Of a stretch of DNA of 13,493 bases, positions 1 through 6,326 are shown piece after piece; the stretch's first letter is position 1; each line of letters starts with the position of its first letter. The notes under the pieces were generated by a model. It saw only the letters and a list, made by a program, of their open reading frames with translations. It did no database searches and was not told the DNA's origin. The stretch spans positions 1-13,493 of the forward strand of contig CANFUB010000043.1 of assembly GCA_947450015.1 (NCBI GenBank). The letters are read 5' to 3'. The stretch is from Bacteroidota bacterium (GTDB lineage Bacteria > Bacteroidota > Bacteroidia > NS11-12g > UBA955). Made by a program: the position numbers and the translations under genes.

Positions 1-525
1 ATGAATAAGGGTTTAAATAAGGCCACAGGAGAGTATGTTTGGTTTTTAAATGCTGGCGACTATAGTTATAGTGAAGAAAGTGTTAGTACGCTCTTAAAAA
101 GCCTTGAAACTGGACCAGATGCAGTATATGGAGAAACCATGCTAGTAGATGAGAATGGCCATAATATTGGTACGAGATCTGAAAAAACGACCAGGATTTT
201 ACCCCAAAATTTATCATGGACTTCATTTAAGCAAGGTATGAATGTTGGTCACCAAGCCTTTATAATTAAAAGATCCCTTGCACTTCAATATGATTTAAAA
301 TGGAAGCATGTTTCCGATATCGATTGGATGATAAGGTGCCTAAAGAAATGTAAAACAGTGATAAATCTTAACATTGTTTTAGTTAATTTTACCCTCGAAG
401 GACATTCAACAATTCATAGAAAGGAAAGTAATAAAGAGCGATTTAAAGTGCTGCAATTACACTATGGTTGGGCATCCAATATCTGGAACCATTTCTTAAT
501 TAGTTTAAGATTCCTTTTTAAATAG
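1..525 (+). CDS. Glycosyltransferase family 2, WcaE/WfgS-like (5' end cut by window)
   Basis: This is the C-terminal part of a family 2 (GT-A fold) glycosyltransferase that would add a sugar to a lipid-linked or surface polysaccharide intermediate at the cytoplasmic face of the membrane. The window begins in frame at MNKG, which in this subfamily normally lies inside the protein (the familiar ...YDAMNKG...ATG...FLN.GD block), so the Met at base 1 is probably internal and the nucleotide-binding N-terminus is missing. Visible motifs are ATGEYVWFLNAGD (about residues 8-20, the DxD-equivalent metal/sugar-nucleotide region) and SDIDWMIRC (about 105-113, the acceptor/catalytic-base region), then a GHSTIH segment typical of the C-terminal lid. 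The sugar and acceptor cannot be predicted. It is probably the last gene of an upstream polysaccharide cluster, because the next gene is a regulator with its own control region. Confidence 0.85.
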   Translation: MNKGLNKATGEYVWFLNAGDYSYSEESVSTLLKSLETGPDAVYGETMLVDENGHNIGTRSEKTTRILPQNLSWTSFKQGMNVGHQAFIIKRSLALQYDLKWKHVSDIDWMIRCLKKCKTVINLNIVLVNFTLEGHSTIHRKESNKERFKVLQLHYGWASNIWNHFLISLRFLFK

Positions 526-540
526 TTGCGTAAATTCAAG

Positions 541-560
541 TTTAGTCCTATTGGACTAAA
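541..560. promoter_or_regulatory. Perfect inverted repeat, probable TetR-family operator
   Basis: TTTAGTCC and GGACTAAA form a perfect 8-bp inverted repeat around a TATT spacer. The repeat lies 18 bp upstream of the regulator's TTG start and just upstream of its -7-like box, roughly where the -33 element would be. TetR-family proteins commonly bind palindromes overlapping their own promoters, so autoregulation is the natural inference. Alternatively, the RNA form could extend to about 11 pairs (one G-U) and is followed by a T-rich run, so it could also act as a terminator for the glycosyltransferase gene ending at 525. The lack of a GC-rich stem makes the operator reading more likely. Confidence 0.6.
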
Positions 561-565
561 TTTAT

Positions 566-573
566 TATTTTTG
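566..573 (+). promoter_or_regulatory. -7 box (TAnnTTTG) of the TetR-family gene
   Basis: TATTTTTG matches the Bacteroidota -7 consensus TAnnTTTG and ends 5 nt before the TTG start at 579, which would give a leaderless or nearly leaderless transcript. No good TTG/TTTG -33 element sits at the usual 19-21 nt spacing (TTTA at 541-544 is the closest). That position is occupied by the palindrome, consistent with a repressed or weak promoter. Confidence 0.4.
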
Positions 574-578
574 CCATA

Positions 579-1187
579 TTGAAAACCAGAGAACTTATAT
601 TGACTAAAAGTCTGGAAATGTTTAATAAAACAGGCATTCAATCAGTTTCTTTGAGAGATATCGCTAAGGCTTTAGATATTAGTTATGGCAACCTTACATA
701 TCATTATCCCAATAAGGAAAACATCATCACATGGCTTTGTGTGCAAATGATGGAGGAGCTTGAGGAAGCCAATAAAGTAGTAAGAAGTGGCGCCAACGCT
801 TTAGAAACAATACTAAAATCGCCAGTTGCAACTTTTGATGTGCTTTATAAGTATCTTTTTTTATTTCAAAATTCTGTTGAAATTACAAGGAATTTTCCAA
901 GCATTGCTTTAATGTTAAAGCAAATTATCAGTTCTGGCAAAGCCGACCATTTTAATTTAATTAATGAATTAAAGGAACAGGGACTTTTTAGATTAGATAT
1001 TGGGGAATCTGAAATCAATTATTTATTAGATATACAAGCCGATCTAAAAAACATGTTCTTTGTTAATTTGGCGGATAAGGAAAAAGCCCAATTATTGAAG
1101 ACAGATTATATCAATTATGTAAATGGATTATTCTATCCATATTTAACACCAAAAGGTCTAAGACTCTCTGAAAATAAGCAAATTTAA
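579..1187 (+). CDS. TetR/AcrR-family transcriptional regulator
   Basis: This is a DNA-binding repressor of the TetR/AcrR type, 202 residues, a normal family length. The N-terminal winged-free HTH is clear: KTRELILTKSLEMF forms helix 1, RDIAKALDISYGNLTYHY at about 26-43 is the helix-turn-helix, and YHYPNKENI is the hallmark stretch at the end of the recognition region. The remaining 150 or so residues are the divergent helical ligand-binding and dimerisation domain, and no ligand can be inferred. The TTG at 579 was chosen because it gives the canonical MKTRE...IL start and no ATG lies nearby. Its stop codon overlaps the stop of convergent thyA by 2 bases. The palindrome at 541-560 suggests autoregulation. 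Targets outside the window are unknown, and the neighbours give no obvious efflux or catabolic partner. Confidence 0.9.
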   Translation: MKTRELILTKSLEMFNKTGIQSVSLRDIAKALDISYGNLTYHYPNKENIITWLCVQMMEELEEANKVVRSGANALETILKSPVATFDVLYKYLFLFQNSVEITRNFPSIALMLKQIISSGKADHFNLINELKEQGLFRLDIGESEINYLLDIQADLKNMFFVNLADKEKAQLLKTDYINYVNGLFYPYLTPKGLRLSENKQI

Positions 1188-2008
1188 ACAGCTACTGGCG
1201 CTTTAATAGCCGGCCAAGGATCATAATTTACCAATTCGAAGTCCTCGAATTTAAAATCAAAAATAGAATCAGCATCACTGTTTATTTTCATTGTTGGATA
1301 TGGTTTTGGCGTTCTTGAAAGCAATAATTCTACTTGTTCATTATGATTCGAATAAATATGGGCATCACCAAATGTGTGAATGAAATCGCCATAATCAAGA
1401 TCACAAACCTTCGCTAACATCATTGTTAAGAGGGCATATGAGGCAATATTAAAAGGAACGCCTAAAAAAATATCTGCACTTCTCTGATACAATTGACAAC
1501 TTAATTTACCTTTAGTTTCACCCTTTGATTGGTCGGGTGGAGCAACATAAAATTGAAATAAACAATGACAAGGTGCCAAGGCCATACTTGGAATATCTGT
1601 TGGATTCCAAGCCGAAACGATAATCCTTCTACTATCAGGATTATTTTTAATGGTATTAACAACATCAGTTATTTGGTCAATTGTTTTGCCATCTCTGGTT
1701 TCCCAACTTCGCCATTGTTTACCATAAACCGGACCTAAATTACCGTTTTCATCTGCCCATTCGTCCCATATACTAACATTGTTATCCTTGAGATATTTTA
1801 TATTTGTATCACCTTGCAAAAACCAAAGCAACTCATGAATAATCGATTTTAAATGTACTTTCTTAGTTGTAATAAGTGGAAACCCTTCTTTTAAATCGAA
1901 ACGCATTTGATAACCAAAAACACTTTTTGTACCAGTACCGGTTCTATCACTCTTGTATACACCTTGCTCTAAAACATGTTTTAGAAAAGTTTCGTATTGA
2001 TTATACAT
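1184..2008 (-). CDS. thyA: Thymidylate synthase
   Basis: ThyA converts dUMP and 5,10-methylene-tetrahydrofolate into dTMP and dihydrofolate in the cytoplasm. All landmarks are present in the 274-residue product: SDRTGTGT near residue 20 (phosphate-binding Arg), ITTKK and the ELLWFLQGDTN block, DSRR at about 125-128, catalytic Cys147 in LAPCHC, FNIASYALL and GDAHIYSNH. A short insertion (about residues 157-168, rich in Lys/Gly/Glu) relative to the 264-residue E. coli enzyme lies after FQFYV. The frame is open a further 24 codons upstream, but the family starts at MYNQYETFL, and a TAnnTTTG box lies 5 nt before that ATG, so I place the start at 2008. The dihydrofolate reductase gene that often accompanies thyA is not next to it: downstream is the convergent TetR gene. 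Confidence 0.97.
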   Translation of the reverse strand: MYNQYETFLKHVLEQGVYKSDRTGTGTKSVFGYQMRFDLKEGFPLITTKKVHLKSIIHELLWFLQGDTNIKYLKDNNVSIWDEWADENGNLGPVYGKQWRSWETRDGKTIDQITDVVNTIKNNPDSRRIIVSAWNPTDIPSMALAPCHCLFQFYVAPPDQSKGETKGKLSCQLYQRSADIFLGVPFNIASYALLTMMLAKVCDLDYGDFIHTFGDAHIYSNHNEQVELLLSRTPKPYPTMKINSDADSIFDFKFEDFELVNYDPWPAIKAPVAV

Positions 2009-2013
2009 GGTCC

Positions 2014-2021
2014 CAAAATTA
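2014..2021 (-). promoter_or_regulatory. -7 box of thyA, leaderless arrangement
   Basis: On the minus strand TAATTTTG matches TAnnTTTG and ends 5 nt before the thyA ATG (2008-2006). The spacing is almost the same as at kynU, where 4 nt separate box and ATG. The matching -33 element is weak (TTTA at about 2046-2043, 21 nt spacing). The box supports the shorter thyA start over the upstream in-frame ATG, which would lie before the promoter. Confidence 0.5.
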
Positions 2022-2093
2022 AAGAAAATTAAATGATAGAAATAAACATTTTTTGCCTTTAAGTCTTTGTTTTGAAACAAAATTGAACATCAA

Positions 2094-2125
2094 TTTATCG
2101 TCTGCAATTTTTTGCACAATATTTG
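2094..2125 (+). promoter_or_regulatory. Weak candidate promoter for the lipoprotein-phosphatase operon
   Basis: TTTA (2094-2097), 20 nt, then AATATTTG (2118-2125) resembles TTTG-N20-TAnnTTTG with one mismatch in each element, ending 13 nt before the lipoprotein ATG at 2139. The same 130-base divergent region contains two short inverted repeats, AAATTGA-ACA-TCAATTT (2080-2096) and TGCAA-TTTT-TTGCA (2103-2116), that could bind a dimeric regulator. In such AT-rich DNA these may be chance. Confidence 0.3.
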
Positions 2126-2138
2126 CGTTAGTAGTAAT

Positions 2139-2261
2139 ATGAAAAACTTAAAATTAGTGGCACTTTTTGTGGTATTGTTTGCATTTTTGTTATCATCTTG
2201 TGGTGGTCCAAAGAAATGTGGCGGGGGAAGAGGTACAAGAGTTGAAATGGGAACAATGTAA
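2139..2261 (+). CDS. Tiny lipoprotein, 40 residues
   Basis: This short frame begins MKNLKLVALF, continues as a hydrophobic helix of about 15 residues, and ends in a lipobox LSSC with Cys21 followed by GG. That is a textbook lipoprotein signal peptide for signal peptidase II, and leaves a mature lipopeptide of only 20 residues that is rich in Gly, Lys and Arg, has a second Cys (27) and ends VEMGTM. Gly at +2 and the absence of a negatively charged export signal do not settle whether it stays in the inner membrane or reaches the outer membrane. Its stop codon is 1 nt before the ATG of the phosphatase gene, so the two are almost certainly co-transcribed and may be translationally coupled. Function is unknown. 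The K-rich start, complete lipobox and tight spacing argue that it is real despite its size. Confidence 0.72.
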   Translation: MKNLKLVALFVVLFAFLLSSCGGPKKCGGGRGTRVEMGTM

Positions 2262-2262
2262 A

Positions 2263-2733
2263 ATGGAGATTAAAGTATTATTCGTATGCCTTGGCAATAT
2301 TTGTAGAAGCCCTGCAGCCGAAATTTTGTTTGAACACCATTTAAAACTATTGGGTAAAGAATCTTTGTTTTATTTGGATTCATGCGGAACCGGAGGATGG
2401 CATCAAGGTGAAAAGGCAGATAAACGAATGAGACAGACAGCAGAAGCGAATGGCTTAACTATCATTCACAGGGCCCGACAAATATTACAAGAAGATTTCT
2501 CTAAATTTGACTACATACTGGCCATGGATGATCAAAATTTGAAAGATTTAATTGCAATGAATGAAGCAGCAAGAAAAAAAATCTTTCTTTTATCAGACTT
2601 ATCAGAGGACTATCTTTCTCAAAACATTCCAGATCCATACTTTGGTGATATGAAAGGTTTCGAAAATGTCTTTAATTTGCTAAATAAAGTTACTAGCCAA
2701 GTTGCAAATACAATCCTTCATAAACATTTCTAA
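2263..2733 (+). CDS. Low-molecular-weight protein tyrosine phosphatase
   Basis: This is a cytoplasmic LMW-PTP (Wzb/YwlE/Etp superfamily) of 156 residues, the usual length, that hydrolyses phosphotyrosine or phosphoarginine on proteins. The signature loop CLGNICRS places the nucleophile at Cys9 and the phosphate-binding Arg at Arg15 (CX5R). The general acid is Asp124 in the IPDPYFG loop. The open frame extends 32 codons upstream, but that extension runs through the lipoprotein gene in another frame and is not conserved in style, so the ATG at 2263 that gives MEIKVLFVCLGN is correct. The gene follows the lipoprotein by 1 nt and its 3' end overlaps the next gene by 32 bases. No tyrosine kinase (Wzc/BY-kinase) is in the window, so the substrate is unknown; the GT-C glycosyltransferase downstream hints at envelope or polysaccharide biology, but this is inference. 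Confidence 0.95.
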   Translation: MEIKVLFVCLGNICRSPAAEILFEHHLKLLGKESLFYLDSCGTGGWHQGEKADKRMRQTAEANGLTIIHRARQILQEDFSKFDYILAMDDQNLKDLIAMNEAARKKIFLLSDLSEDYLSQNIPDPYFGDMKGFENVFNLLNKVTSQVANTILHKHF

Positions 2734-4177
2734 AAATAGTAAAGCCGATTTTATTTTTGGCCTAGTTGCTGCAAATATTCTTACATTGGGGTGCCTGTTT
2801 GGCTATCTTGAAATGGGTGATATTGACACGGATGGCGGCATATTTGCTGCTGTGGCCATGAAAGACCTAAGTGGTGGCAGCCTATATCAAACGGCATGGG
2901 AAAACAAACCTCCTGGGGTAATTTATCTGTTAGAATTTTTATTTGTGCTTATACCAAACAAAATTGTTGCTATGTATGCCTTGGCAATAATAGGGTTAGT
3001 AACATTGGTATCTGGATTTTATAACCTTGCTTACAACGTTAGTAAATCGATGGTAATCTCTCTACTTTTTATAGCACTTTTTTCTTTCTTCGCAGTTAAT
3101 GATAGAACCATAGGTTATGCTATGTATACAGAAATATTTGGTGTTGTTTTTATTGTTTGGTCTATAAATTACCTAACAAAGTTCGACCTATCTAAAAAAT
3201 CTAGAGACCTATATTTAGCAAGCTTTTTACTTGGTTTTACTTTTTGGTTTAAGGAACCATTTTTAATATTAACCATCCCCATATACATCGCTATTTTCTT
3301 TAAGAATGAAACTTTAAAAATCAAAGCTTATTGCTTATTGTTTAGTGGCATACCTACTTTTATTTTCGTAATTACACTGCTTTTGAACAGTTCCTTAATT
3401 GCCTTTCTTGAAATGATTCGGTATAATTTTGACTTTACTGAATCAATTGAAGGATCAGTGACTAAAAGGGCACAACTTGAACATCTATGGTACCATATTA
3501 TCACACCTCTCAATTTTATATTTTTAAGTATTCTATTCAATATTTTTAGAAGGATTAATAACAAAGTCGACCGGCCAAATGTATTGTTAAACTTAGGACT
3601 TTTGATTAGTACTGTTCTTTTCGTACTTATTTCACCTCATATATTTAATCACTATTACATTCCATTTATTGTATTGTTTTTTGTTTCCTTTATAATGCTT
3701 TTTAAACAAGGCCAAACCGTTTATCCCAATAGCAATCTTATAATCGGCATCATACTGATTTCAACATTATATAAAATGAACGATAAGGAAACCTTAAATT
3801 TTAAATTGAGTATTAACCCTTATCAACCAGATAAATTAAGTCAAATTCTACTGAAAGATAAAGAAGCAACATTGTTTATCGACTTGGTAGATGCAAGTGG
3901 TTATTATGTAAAAGGCGATAAACTTTTTCCTACTTTTTTACCAGTACCAGTTGCTGCACATTTTGGCGATAGTAAAAATGGTTTGATAAACCGAAGTAGA
4001 ATTTATAAGGAACTTAGTTCAAATAAGCCAAAGTATTTAATCACAGAACAAAGCTCTTCCTATATGTATTGGCATATACCAGATAAAGATTTATACTATG
4101 GTAATTATGAAAAATTGGATAGTGTGAAGGCAAAATATGGAAAAAATGTAATTCTTTGGAAGCTTAAGCAACACTAG
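2702..4177 (+). CDS. GT-C/PMT-like membrane glycosyltransferase
   Basis: This 491-residue polytopic inner-membrane protein has about ten hydrophobic segments between residues 15 and 365 and a soluble C-terminal domain of about 115 residues. After the first membrane helix comes GDIDTDGG (about 39-46), then GGSLYQTAWENKPPGVIYLL (about 58-77). This acidic motif in the first external loop followed by a G..LY...W..KPPG block is typical of the GT39/PMT_2 and ArnT-like polyprenyl-phosphate-sugar-dependent transferases, which act on the periplasmic face. The acceptor could be a protein, lipid or glycan and cannot be told. The start is the TTG at 2702, inside the phosphatase gene; the first ATG codons lie after or within the first helix and would remove it. 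Overlap with the phosphatase implies translational coupling. Its last 23 bases contain the -33 and part of the -7 element of the kynU promoter. Confidence 0.8.
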   Translation: MQIQSFINISKNSKADFIFGLVAANILTLGCLFGYLEMGDIDTDGGIFAAVAMKDLSGGSLYQTAWENKPPGVIYLLEFLFVLIPNKIVAMYALAIIGLVTLVSGFYNLAYNVSKSMVISLLFIALFSFFAVNDRTIGYAMYTEIFGVVFIVWSINYLTKFDLSKKSRDLYLASFLLGFTFWFKEPFLILTIPIYIAIFFKNETLKIKAYCLLFSGIPTFIFVITLLLNSSLIAFLEMIRYNFDFTESIEGSVTKRAQLEHLWYHIITPLNFIFLSILFNIFRRINNKVDRPNVLLNLGLLISTVLFVLISPHIFNHYYIPFIVLFFVSFIMLFKQGQTVYPNSNLIIGIILISTLYKMNDKETLNFKLSINPYQPDKLSQILLKDKEATLFIDLVDASGYYVKGDKLFPTFLPVPVAAHFGDSKNGLINRSRIYKELSSNKPKYLITEQSSSYMYWHIPDKDLYYGNYEKLDSVKAKYGKNVILWKLKQH

Positions 4178-4186
4178 TTACCTTTG
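4155..4186 (+). promoter_or_regulatory. Promoter of kynU-prmA-comF, leaderless
   Basis: TTTG (4155-4158), a 20-nt spacer, then TACCTTTG (4179-4186) is an exact fit to the Bacteroidota consensus TTTG-N19-21-TAnnTTTG. The box ends 4 nt before the kynU ATG at 4191, so transcription would begin at or very near the start codon. The -33 element lies inside the coding end of the preceding glycosyltransferase gene. Confidence 0.75.
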
Positions 4187-4190
4187 TCAC

Positions 4191-5462
4191 ATGCAATTTG
4201 AAAATAATTTGTCGTTTGCCCAACTGTGCGATTCAAAAGACTTATTAAGAAATTTTAGAGATCAATTTTTTATTCCTGAGGTAAATGGAAGACCTTCCAT
4301 GTATTTTACTGGAAACTCCTTAGGTTTACAACCAAAATCTGCTCAAGGGGCCTTAAACCAAGAGTTAGAAGATTGGAAAAATTTGGGAGTAGAGGGCCAC
4401 TTTCATGGCAAGAATCCATGGTTTAGCTATCACCATTTTTTAACAAAAAACGCGGCATTAATTGTAGGTGCAAAAGAACACGAAGTTGTTGTAATGAATC
4501 AATTAACTTCGAATTTACATTTTCTATTCATTAGCTTTTACCGTCCAACTGCAAAACGCCATAAAATAATTATGGAGGCTGCAGCCTTTCCAAGCGATAT
4601 GTACATGGTTGAATCTCAAGTTAAATTGCACGGGTTCAATCCTGAAGAAAGCATCATTGAAATTAAGCCACGCGAAAATGAATACCATTTAAGACAAGAA
4701 GATATTGATGCCATTATCGAAAAACACAAAGATGAATTGGCCTTGGTTTTTTTTAGCGGTGTTCAATATTACACAGGCCAAGTTTTTAATATAAAAAGTA
4801 TAACAGAAAAGGCGCATCAGTGTGGTGCTATTGCTGGCTTCGATTTAGCACATGCAGCTGGAAATATTGAATTAAAATTAAATGAATGGGGTGTTGATTT
4901 TGCCGCTTGGTGCAGTTATAAGTATTTAAATTCTGGACCAGGAAGTGTTGGTGGTGTATATATCAATGAAAAATATGCAAATGATCCTACCTTGCCACGA
5001 TTGGCCGGTTGGTGGGGTCATAATGAAAAGGATAGATTTAAAATGTTAAAAGGATTTGATCCTGAATATGGTGCCGCAGGTTGGCAATTAAGCAATGCAC
5101 CAGTATTTAGCATGGCTGTTCACAAAGCCTCGCTTGAAATATTTGCCGAAGCAGGGATTAACAATTTAGTAAAAAAGGGTAAAGAATTGAATGCCTATTT
5201 GGAGTTTATTATTTTAGAAGCAATGAAAGCTAACGCTTCACTTGTATTGCAAATTATTACACCAGAAGCACCTGAAAGAGGATGTCAATTAAGTTTGTTA
5301 ACCAATGAAAATGGCAAAGCATTATTTGATCATTTGACTAAAAATGGTGTTATAGCAGATTGGCGAAATCCAAATGTAATAAGGATGGCGCCAGTGCCAC
5401 TCTATAACTCTTTCGAAGATATTTATCAGTTTGGTGTCATTTTACAATCCTTTAAAAATTAA
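4191..5462 (+). CDS. kynU: Kynureninase
   Basis: Kynureninase is a PLP enzyme that cleaves L-kynurenine to anthranilate plus alanine (and 3-hydroxykynurenine to 3-hydroxyanthranilate) in tryptophan degradation and the aerobic NAD pathway. The 423-residue length matches bacterial homologues (about 416). Visible family blocks are YFTGNSLGLQP (38-48), the HFHGKNPWFSYH region (70-81), MNQLTSNLH (102-110), GFDLAHAAGN (216-225, with the PLP-interacting Asp218) and WCSYKYLNSGPG (240-251), whose Lys244 should form the internal aldimine. RLAGWWGH (270-277) and the WQLSNAP block (298-304) are also typical. Its own leaderless promoter precedes it, and prmA follows after 3 nt. Neither tryptophan dioxygenase, kynurenine formamidase, kynurenine monooxygenase nor 3-hydroxyanthranilate dioxygenase is in the window, so the enzyme is encoded apart from the rest of its pathway. 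Confidence 0.97.
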   Translation: MQFENNLSFAQLCDSKDLLRNFRDQFFIPEVNGRPSMYFTGNSLGLQPKSAQGALNQELEDWKNLGVEGHFHGKNPWFSYHHFLTKNAALIVGAKEHEVVVMNQLTSNLHFLFISFYRPTAKRHKIIMEAAAFPSDMYMVESQVKLHGFNPEESIIEIKPRENEYHLRQEDIDAIIEKHKDELALVFFSGVQYYTGQVFNIKSITEKAHQCGAIAGFDLAHAAGNIELKLNEWGVDFAAWCSYKYLNSGPGSVGGVYINEKYANDPTLPRLAGWWGHNEKDRFKMLKGFDPEYGAAGWQLSNAPVFSMAVHKASLEIFAEAGINNLVKKGKELNAYLEFIILEAMKANASLVLQIITPEAPERGCQLSLLTNENGKALFDHLTKNGVIADWRNPNVIRMAPVPLYNSFEDIYQFGVILQSFKN

Positions 5463-5465
5463 TTA

Positions 5466-6326
5466 ATGCAATTATTGAACTATTACGAATTAAGCCTAAC
5501 AGCTTGTGAGCCAATTGACGAAAATGTAGAAATCATTTCAGCGTACTTGGGCGAATTTGGATTTGAGGGTTCGGCCGAAGACGAAATGATTAAAGCTTAC
5601 CGAGCCGAAAATGAGATTACTGTAGATGAAATAAATGTACTAGTGGCAGAATTAATCGAGAAAAATCTTTGTTACGATGATTTCAAAATTGAAATAATTA
5701 AACCTAAAAATTGGAATGAAGAATGGGAGAAAAATTATTTTCAACCCATTGTTATAGGTGATCAATGTTTGATTAGAAGTAGTTTCCACACTACCAACCT
5801 TGAGGCAAAATATCAAATAATAATCGATCCAAAAATGAGTTTTGGCACTGGCCATCACGAGACTACAAGCATGATGGTAGAGTATCTTTTAGAAATTGAT
5901 TTAAAAGATAAGACAGTAATTGATATGGGCACAGGTACTGGTATTTTAGGGATTTTAGCCTCTATGCTGAATGCTAAATCTATTCTTGGAATTGATAATG
6001 ACAGTTGGTGCTATGAAAATGCACAAGAAAATTTGGTTCTCAATAAGATTGAAAACTTCGAAATGCGCTTAGGAGATGCAGGCTTGTTGAAGGCTTATCC
6101 GAATCAATTCGATGTCTTTATTGCAAATATCAATAGACATATTTTGTTGGCAGATATTAAATATTATGTAAAATCAATGAAAGCCAATTCTATCTTGCTT
6201 TTAAGCGGGTTTTATCTCGAAGATTTTGAAGACATAAAAACAGAATGTGAAAAGCACAAACTTGTTTTTGTATCAAAGAAACTTAAAAAGAATTGGATAG
6301 GAGCAATGTTTAGGATGCTAGAATAA
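5466..6326 (+). CDS. prmA: Ribosomal protein L11 methyltransferase
   Basis: PrmA uses S-adenosylmethionine to methylate ribosomal protein L11 on lysines and its N-terminal amino group. The 286-residue product has the expected two-part layout: an N-terminal substrate-recognition domain (about 1-90, with the conserved WNEEWEKNY linker at 83-91) and a class I methyltransferase domain. Family motifs are DPKMSFGTGHHETT (121-134), SAM motif I MGTGTGILGI (154-163), acidic LGIDND (174-179), and NINRHILL (221-228), the counterpart of the NI motif after strand 4. It starts 3 nt after kynU stops and its stop abuts the comF ATG, so it is the middle gene of an operon read from the kynU promoter. Confidence 0.95.
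   Translation: MQLLNYYELSLTACEPIDENVEIISAYLGEFGFEGSAEDEMIKAYRAENEITVDEINVLVAELIEKNLCYDDFKIEIIKPKNWNEEWEKNYFQPIVIGDQCLIRSSFHTTNLEAKYQIIIDPKMSFGTGHHETTSMMVEYLLEIDLKDKTVIDMGTGTGILGILASMLNAKSILGIDNDSWCYENAQENLVLNKIENFEMRLGDAGLLKAYPNQFDVFIANINRHILLADIKYYVKSMKANSILLLSGFYLEDFEDIKTECEKHKLVFVSKKLKKNWIGAMFRMLE

Noticed and set aside
2009..2080. 24-residue N-terminal extension of thyA
   Set aside because: It lies upstream of the TAnnTTTG box and has no counterpart in the thymidylate synthase family, which starts at the MYNQYETFL position.
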